In this document: positions 1 to 9,793 of the stretch, one piece after another
Layout of the letters: every line of letters starts with the position of its first letter
How positions within the stretch are numbered: position 1 is the first letter of the stretch
NCBI GenBank assembly: GCA_001247695.2
Contig: LGRX02034616.1
Location: 1 to 27,442, forward strand
Reading direction: 5' to 3'
Origin: Cymbomonas tetramitiformis
Taxonomy: Eukaryota > Chlorophyta > Pyramimonadophyceae > Pyramimonadales > Pyramimonadaceae
Length of the DNA: 27,442 nucleotides
Made by a program: the position numbers and the translations under genes
The notes under the pieces: model-generated
The model's input: the letters and a program-made list of their open reading frames with translations, nothing else
Database searches by the model: none
Told to the model about the DNA's origin: nothing

Positions 1-97
1 GAGGCGCTGAGTGCGCGGCTGAAGGAGCGGAGGGCGCTGAGTGCGCGGCTGAAGGAGCGGAGGGCGCTGAGCGCGCGGCTGAAGGAGCGGAGGGCGG
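1..97. repeat. 30-bp tandem repeat, about 3.2 copies
   Basis: Three consecutive 30-base blocks (1-30, 31-60, 61-90) are nearly identical and a fourth begins at 91. The core is GCGCTGAGTGCGCGGCTGAA and the only changes are single substitutions. The array touches the window edge, so its full length is unknown. It is open in some frames only because 30 is a multiple of three, and I see no coding signal. Confidence 0.9.
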
Positions 98-515
98 TGA
101 TCCACAGGCAGCACTTTCTGCGCCCCCGTGGGGCCTTTTGGGGGTGTGACGGCCTCATGGGGCTGCGACGTGACGGCCTTGCGCCTGCGCACCCGTCTAG
201 TTGCATGGAAACGGGACACGCCACGTGGCCAAGTCATGCCACGCCACGTGGCCGAGTCTTGGCTCTACCGCTAGCGTGCAGCAATCAAACCAAGTTGGTG
301 GACGAGGATGCTCGATGCTCGGTGCGCCGGCCTCGCTTCATGCGTCATAATATGACAGCGTCAGTGCGGACCGCGCGTGCGACGCGCCACGTCAATTGGC
401 CATGGTTCGGGGGGCTTCCCGCGCGAATAACCGCTGCTCCGCCTCCGCCTGGTCTGATGCACAGCCCACCTTTTCTCCGCACCTGCCTAGGACTTTAAGT
501 GCGTCACCCCCGCAC
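98..515. other. GC-rich spacer with two G-box palindromes
   Basis: No exon is recognisable on either strand. A near-duplicate of about 23 bases at roughly 216-262 carries CGCCACGTGGCC twice, a G-box-like palindrome, and a related CGCCACGTC occurs near 385. On the minus strand this is the intron or flank downstream of the last visible CAP59-like exon. I looked here for the next expected exon of that family, which carries an NDV-type motif, and did not find it. Confidence 0.4.
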
Positions 516-3462
516 CTGGTCATAGGCCCGCTGAGATGTGTAGAGAGGTTCGAGGACCTGAGGAGCCCAGGCGCCGTCAAACCGCACCCCCCCCCCATGC
601 TGACTTTCAGAAGCACAACGGGCTTTGCTCTGTGTGGTGCAGCGGTCTCCTGAGTCCAGGGCCGCGGAGCATCAACGCATCAGCGGTGCTGGGTGCTGGG
701 TGCTGGTTGCCGGGTGCTGAGTGCTGGGTGCTGTGGGTGCTGGGAGCCGGGTGCTGGGCACCTGGTGCTGGGTGCTGGGTGCTGGATGCTGGCTGTGTTT
801 GCAGTTGAGTGCTGATGCTGGGTGCCTGGTGCTGGAGGCTGGGTGCTGGATGCTGGCTGCCGGGTGCTGGATGCTGGGTGCCGGCTGCTGGGTGCCTGTT
901 GGAGTGCTGGATGCTGGGTGCCAGTGCTGAGTGCCGATGCTGGGTGCTGGTGCTGGAGTGCTGGATGCTGGTTGCCTGCGCTGAGTGTTGATGCTGGGTG
1001 CCAGGTGCTGGTACCGGGAGCTTGCAGGTTGCCGGGTGCTGAGTGCTGGATGCTGGCTGGCCGTGGGTGCTGAGTGCTGATGCTGGGTGCCGGGTGCTGG
1101 GTGCCGGATGCTGGGGTGCCGGGTGCTGAGTGCTGTGCTGGGGTGCTGGGTGCTGGATGCTGGTTGCTTGGTGCTGGGTGCTGGTCGCTGGGTGCCGGGT
1201 GCTGATGCTGGCTGCCGGGTGCTGAGTGTTGGATGCTAGGTGCTCAGCTGAGTGCTGGGTGCTGCGCTGGGTGCCGGTGCTGGATGCTAGGTGCTGGTGC
1301 TGGGTGCTGGTCGCTGGGTGCTGAGTCCTGGGTGCCGGGTGCCGGGTGCTGGGTCCTGATGCTGGATGCCGGGTGCTGGATGCTGGATGCTGGTTGCCAG
1401 GTGCTGGAGGGGCTGGATGCTGCGTACCAGGTGCCGGGTTCTGGGTGCTGGTCGCTGGGTGCCGGGTGCTGGATGCTGGCTGCCGGGTGCTGAGTGTTGG
1501 ATGCTAGGTGCTGGGTGCTGAGTGCTGAGTGCTGGGTGCTGGGTGCCGGGTGCTGATGCTAGGTGCTGGGTGCTGGGTGCTGGTCGCTGGGTGCTGAGTC
1601 CTGGGTGCCGGGTGCCTGGTGCCGGGTGCCGGGTGCCGGGTGCGCGATGGCGGGTGCTGAGTGCTGGATGCTGGTTGCCGGGTGCTGGGTGCCGGGTGCT
1701 GGAGACAGCCGTATTACTCCCCACCCTCCAGGTGGAGGTGGATGATGAGTCCAACGGAGACATTTCAGTCCCCGCTGAGCCGCTGGAGCTTTGCTGCGGG
1801 CCAGCCGCACCAGGTTGCGAAGGTGAGCCAGGAAGGCGATGCGGTGCTCGCCAGGCTTCCTCGGCCTCCCCTGGGATACCCGCCACCAGCACGGCACGAG
1901 GGACCGCATCAGCCCCCAGCCACGCGCGATAGATCAACTCACGCACACAGCAGGGCTGCAGCGCAAGATCTTTGGTTGAACAGTGCGATGTGGGAAATAT
2001 ATATATGGAGGTACCCCCAAAATACTGGGAATAGCGCGCCTGGCGCAATTTCCCCAAAACGGGCGCGATATATCGCGTGGCGCGGTTTTCTCGTAATCGT
2101 GTGAATGGTGACATGGCACATCTGACGATCATCCATCGTGTGAATGGTGATATGACACATCTGACGATTATCCATCGTGTGAACACTCTACGACTGGAAT
2201 CTGTACGCCTTTGTCACCATCGTCACCATTGGATCGATGAAATACAAAACTCACGGTACTGCTCGAATTCATTCACAACCACACCAGCAGTAGAACGGGG
2301 GTCCCCGGGCAATCACACGCTCACCGAGGATCGCGCACGATTATTCCGGGAGCGGGGCGCTGAGCGTAGAGGGCGCTGGCGTCGTCCAAAGCCTTGGCAT
2401 CGGCCCCGTGAAAGAGACGGGGGCGTCTGGGCATCGGGAGCAAGAGCGACTGACCTGCGTGGTCACTCGGTGGGGCACTCCCAGGTCCGCCAGATGCTCC
2501 CGGAAAGCGAACAGCGCGAGAGCGGTCATGTCGCCGCTGCCGCTCTCGTAGATTGACACAAACACATTGGAGTGGCCGAGCGTGCGGAGCAGCAGCACCA
2601 CCTGCGGCAACGCGCAGAATAAGTGACCGCAGCGTACACTCAGCGGCCCGAGGCACAGCCACTGCACTCGGCCCGCGCCTCACACCAGAGGGGGTGCTTA
2701 CATGCAGGAGCGAGGCGAGGCCCTAGCAGGCGGGCGCGCACAAACCCGCCGACCCGCCAAAGCACGATGCCGCAAAGACGTGTAGCGCCAGTCAAGCACG
2801 CGAGCCGTGGAACGCAGCACGCCAGTTTAGGATCATGATGGACGCAGGTGGGTGAATCTCGTCCCCGGGTCACCGAGTGGGGTTAGAGGTGGGAAGCGGG
2901 GTAGGCGAGATTGAGGCGCACGGGTGGTCCGCAACAGCACACGTGCAATTTGTAGGAGGGGGTGGTGGGTGCCGCCCAGTGGACATGGCAATGCCACATC
3001 TCGGCGAGGCTCGGGCGGCTCTGGGGGAAAGGCCTTCCCTTAGGGATCCTGTGCTCCGCCTCGCCTCGGGCCTCGCAGGGCCTCGCAGGGGCGCCAGCTG
3101 CGCTTTCGCTAGTCTGAGGGAGGTCAGGCGAGCCGGAACCCCAGGGGGCTCCGGGAACCCGCGGCTATCGCACCGAGTAGCAGTGGCCGGGGAGCACTGG
3201 CCGCCCACAAGCAGCATGCTAGGCTGCTTGCTCCTCCGAGCAGGGTATGGCGGCGGCTCCCTTGGATGTGGATTGCTCTTCCTATTTCTCAATCTTTCAA
3301 TTGCTTTTGAATGGCGTCACGGGCCAGGCGGAGGTCGCCAGCGCGGCTACGCTAGTCGGGATGGGATGCCGCGGAGAGGGCAGTGGCGCCACCTTCAAGA
3401 CCTCCGCCAGCAGTGTGGGCGCCAGGTCGAATGAGTTGTGCAGTAGCGCCGCTATAAAGTAC
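516..3462 (-). CDS. CAP59/GT69 mannosyltransferase-like protein, four internal exons (partial)
   Basis: Four minus-strand exons form one continuous reading. They are 3462-3393 (YFIAALLHNSFDLAPTLLAE...), 2601-2455 (contains NVFVSIYESGSGDMT and LADLGVPHRVTTQ), 1870-1811 (GRPRKPGEHRIAFLAHLRNL) and 557-516 (VLEPLYTSQRAYDQ). Each join is phase 0 with AG acceptors and GT donors (GTGGCG, GTCAGT, GTGCGG). The joined order (YFIA..LHN, then VFVSIYESGS.D.T, then LGVPHR, then R..FLA.LRN, then LEPLY) matches the CAP59_mtransfer family, Golgi-type alpha-mannosyltransferases known from fungal capsule and wall glycan synthesis; membership is recalled from motifs. The NDV-bearing catalytic exon that should follow lies beyond the left edge, and the upstream exons and N-terminal anchor were not found. 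The first intron is 791 bp, the second 584 bp, and the third (558-1810) contains a large minisatellite. The gene may be functional with long introns or may be decaying; no stop or frameshift is seen inside these exons. Confidence 0.72.
686..1703. repeat. Minisatellite of a degenerate 7-bp unit (TGCTGGG)
   Basis: About 1 kb consists almost entirely of heptamers TGCTGGG, TGCCGGG, TGCTGAG and TGCTGGA with occasional 6- or 8-base slips. A higher-order duplication of about 270 bp is visible. The marker CTGGTCGCTG occurs at 1181, 1307, 1448 and 1580, giving offsets of 267 and 273. The unit is not the plant/algal telomere repeat TTTAGGG. It lies inside the intron between the two leftmost CAP59-like exons. 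Long open frames here on both strands are products of the repeat and are not genes. Confidence 0.92.
2097..2184. repeat. 39-bp tandem repeat, about 2.3 copies
   Basis: TCGTGTGAA recurs at 2097, 2136 and 2175, with the intervening bases (GGTGACATGGCACATCTGACG and a close variant) conserved. It lies in the intron between the second and third recognised CAP59-like exons. Confidence 0.85.
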
Positions 3463-3524
3463 CTGGCGAACACGGCAGTGCTGGGCTGAGCCGCCGCATC
3501 GTGCACCCACGCCACGAGCCAACC

Positions 3525-3648
3525 ATGAAGGATGATGAGCCGTTGATCGTCAAGCCTGAAGGATGACGCGCCGTTGATTGTTACGCATGAAGGATGATGC
3601 GCCGTTTATTGTTAAGCATGAAGGACGATGCGCCGTTCATTGTGCAGG
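3525..3648. repeat. 31-bp tandem repeat, four copies
   Basis: Units begin at 3525, 3556, 3587 and 3618. Each starts (A/C)TGAAGGA and contains CGCCGTT in the middle. Divergence is a few substitutions per copy with no length change. Confidence 0.88.
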
Positions 3649-4011
3649 TATGACCACGTATCAGTCGTCCGGGTATGACAAGCCGCCGATCCCCCAGTTC
3701 TGACAGGCCGGCGGTTGCCTGCCCAGTCAAGATAAGACGTTCACCCAGGTGTGACAAATATGTGGCCACCCGGGGCTTTACAGGCTGTTAGTCTGGGCAT
3801 GACATCCCCTCGGTTGCCTGGCCATGACGAGCCCTCCGCTCCCCAAGTGACGAGCAGCTCGAGCATGGAGGGTAATGCCGACGTCCCTCACCCTGCGCAC
3901 ACCATGCTCGAGGGAGCCCTCGTTGCAGGAGGAAGCAGACATCATTCGTGGCACAAACACGGGCCTGCACCTAAACCGTGTCGCCGGCCACAGTCAACGT
4001 TGCGGCCGAAA
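3649..4011. other. Spacer without a recognised gene
   Basis: Mixed-composition sequence. Open frames on both strands are short and give no recognisable protein motif. It could hold upstream exons of the CAP59-like gene, but I could not identify one. Confidence 0.3.
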
Positions 4012-4074
4012 CACGACGCATGCGTCACTTGTCACGACGCATGCGTCACTTGTCACGACGCATGCGTCACTTGT
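4012..4074. repeat. 21-bp tandem repeat, three perfect copies, each with a 12-bp palindrome
   Basis: Three identical units (4012-4032, 4033-4053, 4054-4074) each contain the perfect palindrome GACGCATGCGTC. The identity of all three copies suggests recent amplification or selection. Confidence 0.93.
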
Positions 4075-4262
4075 ATGACCTGGGTCGAATGGCAGAAGAT
4101 ATTTCCCAGCGAGGCGAGGGGGGCTAACACCCTCAATCTCGCCAGGGGTATCGATTCTCTTGGCTCTGTGCCCAGGCGATGCGAAGTACCTGCGCGCGGG
4201 CCGCGGGATCTGCAGCGCTCGCTGGTACTGGGTCAACTGCGCGGAGTCCGTCCCTCGGAGCC

Positions 4263-4338
4263 CTGTCTCCCCAAATAGAGCTCAGAGAGTGACGAGGGCT
4301 CTGTCTCCCCAAATAGAGCTCAGAGAGTGACGAGGGCT
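4263..4338. repeat. 38-bp direct duplication, two copies
   Basis: CTGTCTCCCCAAATAGAGCT followed by CAGAGAGTGACGAGGGCT occurs at 4263 and again at 4301, with no differences that I can see. Confidence 0.92.
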
Positions 4339-5077
4339 CGCGGTGAAAGCACACCGCCAGTCCCAGTAATGCTTTCCCCGCAGCGTGCCACAGAAGCAGG
4401 GAGAGCGGCATGCTGGAGAGATGCCAGGCATCAGAAAGCGGCGCTTCTTGGGCACCTTCGCACGCGACAAATTGAGAAAAAATCGGCGAGGCCCGAGGGA
4501 CCAACTTTGCGAAGACCAACTCATCTTGATGCAGCAAGCACAGACATATTGGCACCGAACCATCAGAGCTCGGGGGGAAAACCTAAATGGGCAACTTGAC
4601 TGGGCGCCCTGAGTCAAGCTGCGCGCAGGAGGCACTCGGGCTGCTGGCTTCCCGGCTATGGGATCCCGAGTTTTGAATGGATCTATCAGAACCTTGCTAC
4701 GGACCTGCCATTTCCCCGTACAGCAAGCTTCAGCTCGTTCAGCGAGTCTCTAAACTAAGATGGCGAAGGCCCCTCCGCAAATGTCTCACTTAAGCCACTC
4801 TCCCGGAGTATGCCGGAATTATATTGCGCTGTGGTTGGCCAGGCGGGGCACTTGTCTGGGCCAGGTGGCGGCTTCACAAGCTATCATTCCACCTGATGCA
4901 TTTGCCGCAGCGCCTAAGACGTCCGCATCCAGGGCCTCGTGCAGTGTGGCAAGGGTGTGGAACTCGCTGGTCCTGTGGCTCAGATTAAACCCTGATTTCC
5001 CGCGCCGCCGCAGACGTGAAAGTGGCTCAGAACTGAGTTGCAATCCTCTGGGCACGAGTGTTTGCAACACACTACCA
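4339..5077. other. Spacer with one possible minus-strand exon
   Basis: There is no recognised gene. The minus-strand stretch 4972-4893 (TSEFHTLATLHEALDADVLG...) is protein-like and is bounded by an acceptor-like CCACAG and a donor-like CAG|GTGGAA. It does not match a family I know, and the plus strand is also open here, so I do not call it as a gene. Confidence 0.25.
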
Positions 5078-6375
5078 GCTCTGCCTCCGCTACCAAATCA
5101 CAGCCAGCATTGCCTCATACGGCCCGAGCTCTCTCTCCACTGCCGCGTAACATCTAAGCAGCATCATATGGCCTGAGCGCTGTCCCCACTGCCAAATAGC
5201 AGCCAACAGCCTCTCGTCACAGCCTGAGCTCTATCTCTGCTGCCCCACAACAGCCAGCGAAGCCTCACACAACACAAGCCTTGTCCCCGCTGCCATATAA
5301 TAGCCAGCACAGCCTGATACGGCAGGAGCCCTGTACCCTCTACGAAAAAACAGCCAGCACAAGCTCTCTCAAGACCAGCAAAGCCGAGCATTATATCAAT
5401 TGCCACATAACCAGCACAGCCTCTCACGACCTGGGGCTCTGTCTCCGCTGCCAGCTCACAGCCGGCACAGCCTCTCCCGCGACCTGGGCTCGGTCTCTGC
5501 TGCCAGCTCACAGCCAGCACAGCCTCTCTCACGACCTGAGCTCTGCCTCCGCTGCCAGCTCACAGCCGGCACAGCCTCTCACGACCTGGGCTGCGTCTCT
5601 GCGCCCAGCCTCACAGCCCGGCACAGCCTCTCCGGCCTGGGCTCTGTCTCCGCTGCCAGCTCACAGCGGCACAGCCTCTCACGACCTGGGCTCTGCCTCC
5701 GCGCAGCTACGCCCGGCACAGCCTCTCGCGACCTGGGCTCTGTCTCCGCCGCCCAGCTCACAGCCGGCACAGCCTCTCACGACCTGGGCTCTGTCTCCGC
5801 TGCCAGCTCACAGCCGGCACAGCCTCTCCGCGACCTGGGCTCGGTCTCCGCTGCCAGCTCACAGCCGGCACAGCCTCTCACGACCTGGGCTCTGTCTCCG
5901 CTGCCAGCTCACAGCCGGCGCACAGCCTCACGACCTGGGCTCTGTCTCCGCTGCCAGCTCACAGCGGCACAGCCTCTCCCGACCTGGGCTCTGCCTCCGC
6001 TGCCAGCTCTGGCCGGCACAGCCTCTCGCGACCTGGGCTCTGTCTCCGCCGCCAGCTCACAGCCGGCACAGCCTCTCACGACCTGGGCTCTGTCTCCGCT
6101 GCCAGCCACGCCGGCACACCCTCTCAAGGCCTGGGCTCTGCCCGCTGCCAGCTCACAGCCGGCACAGCCTCTCATGACCTGGGCGCGGTCTCCGCCGCCC
6201 GCTCACAGCCGGCACAGCCTCTCAAGACCTGGGCTCTGCCTCCGCTGCCACCTCACAGCCGGCACAGCCTCTCACGACCTGGGCTCGGTCTCTACTGCCA
6301 GATCACAGCCGGCACAGCCTCTCACGACCTGGGCTCGGTCTCTGCTGCCAGCTCACAGCCAAGACAGCCTAATAG
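5078..6375. repeat. Satellite array of a 50-bp unit, about 26 copies
   Basis: The unit reads CAGCTCACAGCCGGCACAGC, then CTCTCACGACCTGGGCTCTG, then TCTCCGCTGC. Copies from about 5410 to 6340 are highly similar, with scattered 1-4 base deletions. Copies at 5078-5400 and the final one are clearly older and more divergent. This is the usual pattern of an array homogenised in its centre. Long open frames on both strands across it are repeat artefacts. Confidence 0.93.
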
Positions 6376-8430
6376 AGCACACGAAGTGAACGCTTGGGAA
6401 CCAAAGTGGCGTACACGCGTCTCGTCCTGCAGGTCACAGGTTTCAAGAGCGGCCACGTAAAGTCTGCATTCTGCTTGTGCCAAAGAATCACCTTTTGAGG
6501 CTAAGTCGCACCTGGCCGATTCAAGGGCTTCCGCACGCCATAAAGTGCATTGAAAGAGGACCGGCGGCGATCACTTTGTTTTAAAGCGTTGAGCGGTAGT
6601 GTATCGCGAACGTCTCGTGTGTCGCTGCTTGCTGCGACACGGTAACCACATCCAGGACCTGATGAACAATTTTCTGCTGCGACACGTGGCCATCTTGGCG
6701 CAGGAAGTATTGCCTTGTTGCCTTCACTGAGTACCGGAGCCCTCGAGAGGGGCGGAAACTGCAATGCTGTGAAGAGGCGTCAGTGCGATGAACCCGCGGA
6801 CGGAACGCTGATGAGATGCGATCTCCTCGAAGCAGGCATCGAACGATCAATACCACTAGCCACGCCAAGTGCCACCCGCGAGCATGCGGAAGAACGCAAC
6901 AATTTCACGTATCCAGCAATTGTCTCAAACCCCGCTGGATTCGTTTTTCTAATCATTGCACCGCCCAATCAAGCTGATAAAAGTGCCGGACGAAATCGCG
7001 CAAAGACACCACGGGAATAGCTGCAATTCATCACCGACCCCGGCTAGATCGCCACTACTCCCGTGGTTGGGAAGGCATCGATACCGCACAAAAGAAAGCA
7101 CCCAGAGCCAAGCCCGCTGCCACTTTCGGATGCAACGCTTGCGCACCTTGGGTCGCCGAAACGGAATCATTTTGGCAAGGAATATTGCGATGTAAATGTA
7201 GCCAACTTCCCAAATTAATAATTGTGATCGCCACCTGTAGCGCTACGAGAATAGCACATACGTTTTGGACCTTCATGCAAGTTGTACCCATATGAGCTGT
7301 CCGGACAAGCCTAAGCTGAACACTCCAGTGCCATCACACTTTGCCTGTAGAGGACTTGTAATACTCTCTGAGGGATACGTCAGCACTAATCCAACGAACA
7401 AAATCTTCTTTGTCGACTACTTTTCTTGCGGCATGTCGCTAATACTTTGTTGATAACTTCATACTCAACGCTACAGGGCCTTCCTAGTCTTCACGCAATC
7501 CTGATTCAGACGTCAGCCTTAGGAACCTATGATACGTTTCCAGCTTCCCTGTGCTCGCGAGTCCGGAGCTTGTTTTTTGTTTCGCCTGCTAGTTCGAGAC
7601 CTTCGAGTACCCCATGACGCTGGCTCGTTCCTGGAAAGCAAGCGTGAAAGTCCCTAACACAATGGCCTGTATACCTAATTTTCAACTGAATAAAGTTTAC
7701 AAACACTTCGATTGTTTGATTTCCTGGCGGTAGCGGTTTCCATTGAGGGAAAGATTTAGTTCAAAACCAATAACCTAAACTTCAAACTACAAGTTGAAGA
7801 CGTCGGGGGTTTCGTCTTCATAGTTCATTGGTTGCTGGTTTTTTCTTACATACTAGCTAGCTAGCATCGTCGATCTTCAAGATCTCCACTACCTGTACGG
7901 CCGTTACTCGAGCCTCGGAGAGCGTTTTAATAAGGCTTTACCCAGATTTAGGGTATTTTTAGCTATTTTGTATTTTCTAATAATTCACATATAATTGTGT
8001 TATTCGAATAAAGGGGTGCTTGAAGGTGGAAACTGACGGTGGATAGCCATACTTTTTGGGGGTGAACATGCTCTAACCGGAGCCACAAACATTTCCCCAC
8101 AAACAATGCTTTTTCAAGTTGCGAAAAAAATGAAGGAATCTGCAAGGAACTACATTGGAAATGGTCCGTTGCCATGATGAACGCGGTGCGCGGCGACCCA
8201 AGCGCGTTGTTCTGAAGGGCCTAAGTGTCATGTGTGGGCTACAAAAGGCGGCACATAGCCTCCGGTAGATAACCCCATGTACCGTATCTCCTGCGACGAT
8301 AGAGTGTGCGAGGAAGACAGATACGCTGTCCGGCTAAGCTCGCTGAGCATCAAACTGATAATCACATAAACAGTGTCTGGCCGAGGCTTTATGCTCTCGG
8401 AAACCCATACAGTGAAGCAAGACTGTACTA
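6376..8430. other. About 2 kb with no supported gene
   Basis: I found no conserved protein motif on either strand. Composition drops from GC-rich to about balanced, with an AT-rich patch near 7920-8010. The minus-strand frame at 7291-7055 begins with a hydrophobic stretch (VCAILVALQVAITIINLGSW) that could be a membrane segment, but nothing around it supports a gene. Confidence 0.35.
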
Positions 8431-8456
8431 CTGTACTGTACTACTGTACAGTACAG
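8431..8456. repeat. Perfect 11-bp hairpin in a TACTG-rich microsatellite
   Basis: CTGTACTGTAC (8431-8441), a TACT loop, and GTACAGTACAG (8446-8456) form a perfect stem. It is embedded in a short run of GTACT/ACTGT repeats and its role is unknown. Confidence 0.85.
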
Positions 8457-8734
8457 TGCTAGGATGTCACGGACACGATACGGAAGCAGGGTCAGGCTAG
8501 GGGCTAGTCAGAGCCCATAATAACTAAGCCTAAACCCGAAGTCCAGCACACCACCCGTGGGTGTGACTACCTAGCAAAGCAGGTACAGGACATACAGCCA
8601 CGAGATAATAAACAAACACCTAACATTCACTTCGGTGGAAACCGATCACTTCTAGCTGGGTGCCGGGGTCTTGACCCGGTCATCCCACTACTGGGCTAAA
8701 GCTAATCAAGCTGCCAGGACAACCTGAAGTAAAC

Positions 8735-9793
8735 TCAGCCACTTTGAGGCTGGTCAGCAGGGCTGAGTTCAGCGGCCGGGATGCAAGCACAGAAGAATCC
8801 CGAAGTGAATTGCAAGTTGTCTGTGTCAAATTGAGCACCACCAGACCCAAGTGGGTAAGGTGGATCCACAACAGAAAGTAAAGCAACTGAAGAATCGAGA
8901 CAAGCAGAATCCCACGGCGGTTTGAGCATTGAAGAAGCACACATGAGAACTCCATCGTCTGGCGGCCAATCACGGATGTCTGCAGCACCAAGTGGTGGAA
9001 TCGAAGCAGAGAGATCTCCAGTAAACCGACGGGCGGTGACTCCGGGCTCAACCAGGCCCCTGTCACCACCGCCCACGGCAACCAGAGATGCCGTAGCGCT
9101 GGCCAGTAGAGAACAGCAAAGCACCGAAGACATCAATGCACACCGGAGAAAGCTCGGCGGAGCCCGCGGACGGTACACCGGAGCTGCTGCTGGCGATGCT
9201 CCCCCGTCAGCAAGGTCAGAGTCAGAGCCATGCCCAAGAGTGCCGAAGGAGCCAAAAGCCACTCGCTGCCCGCCGTCAGAGTCATTGTCAGAGCCTTGGT
9301 CATTGTCAGAGACCTCAGAGCCAATGTCAGAAGCCTCAATCCTCATGCCAGCAAACAGCGGAGCCGGTGCAGAGTCGCCAAGCTGGAGTGACGGGACAGA
9401 GCCAGGCAAGCCGAGAGAGCCAGGGACAACCACTGGCGGGTCATGAGCCGCAGGCACACCACCAGCCACGAGTGCAGAGGGATGCCGAACCGCAGGCGGT
9501 GGCGGAATCGAGCCCCGTGCATCCGAGTGGAATGTGGCCAGACCAAACTGAGCCATGCCGTCATCGTCAGCCGCCGCATCCTGAGCGGAAGCCGCCGCAT
9601 CCTGAAAGTGCCGCAGAGATGTGGGCTCAGCCGGCACAAAAGAATGTGCCGACAGCTCGACCACCTCCGGGCGACCCTCCATCGTGCAGAGCGACTCGAA
9701 GGCATGCTCATCCCCAGCGTCATAGAAACGCTGGAAACGAACAGCCAAGCAGTCAGTCTCATAGTCCTCAACTGCACCACAGTAGTGGGCAGA
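8735..9793 (-). CDS. Continuation of Gag frame after an in-frame TAG (retroelement, function unclear)
   Basis: This frame is the same as the Gag frame and is separated from it by one TAG. It runs about 350 codons to a stop at 8735. Immediately after the TAG it reads SAHYCGAVEDYETD and then VRFQRFYDAGDEHAFESL, like structured protein. It then becomes a low-complexity acidic and proline/alanine-rich region (SEVSDNDQGSDNDSDGG), followed by a hydrophobic stretch near SSVLCCSLLASATASLVAV. I see no aspartic protease D(S/T)G motif, integrase or RT. It could be the C-terminal part of a long Gag joined by stop suppression, or the start of a decayed pol. There is no ATG start near the TAG; the first possible initiator is a TTG. 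Confidence 0.5.
   Translation of the reverse strand, partial: SAHYCGAVEDYETDCLAVRFQRFYDAGDEHAFESLCTMEGRPEVVELSAHSFVPAEPTSLRHFQDAAASAQDAAADDDGMAQFGLATFHSDARGSIPPPPAVRHPSALVAGGVPAAHDPPVVVPGSLGLPGSVPSLQLGDSAPAPLFAGMRIEASDIGSEVSDNDQGSDNDSDGGQRVAFGSFGTLGHGSDSDLADGGASPAAAPVYRPRAPPSFLRCALMSSVLCCSLLASATASLVAVGGGDRGLVEPGVTARRFTGDLSASIPPLGAADIRDWPPDDGVLMCASSMLKPPWDSACLDSSVALLSVVDPPYPLGSGGAQFDTDNLQFTSGFFCACIPAAELSPADQPQSG

Noticed and set aside
700..1932. Long open frames on both strands in the heptamer array
   Set aside because: They are cysteine/leucine- or proline/histidine-rich translations of the repeat unit, with no independent signal.
5281..6389. Two plus-strand frames of about 300 codons in the 50-bp satellite
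   Set aside because: The translations are repeats of the same unit in shifted frames, with indels breaking any fixed protein pattern.
6805..6845. CTGATGAG followed by CTCGAAGC, resembling a hammerhead ribozyme core
   Set aside because: The GAAA box is GAAG, and I could not form consistent stems I and III.
7055..7291. Minus-strand frame with a membrane-like segment
   Set aside because: It is a single hydrophobic stretch with no family match, no context and no splice support.
8645..8695. Minus-strand TAGCCCAGTAGTGGG... GGGTCAAGACCC, like a compact tRNA-derived SINE head
   Set aside because: A- and B-box spacing is too short and the B-box has a mismatch; a GGGTC/GACCC palindrome explains the look.
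8175..8735. A long terminal repeat for the Gag element
   Set aside because: I found no matching direct repeat elsewhere in the window; the other end may lie outside it.
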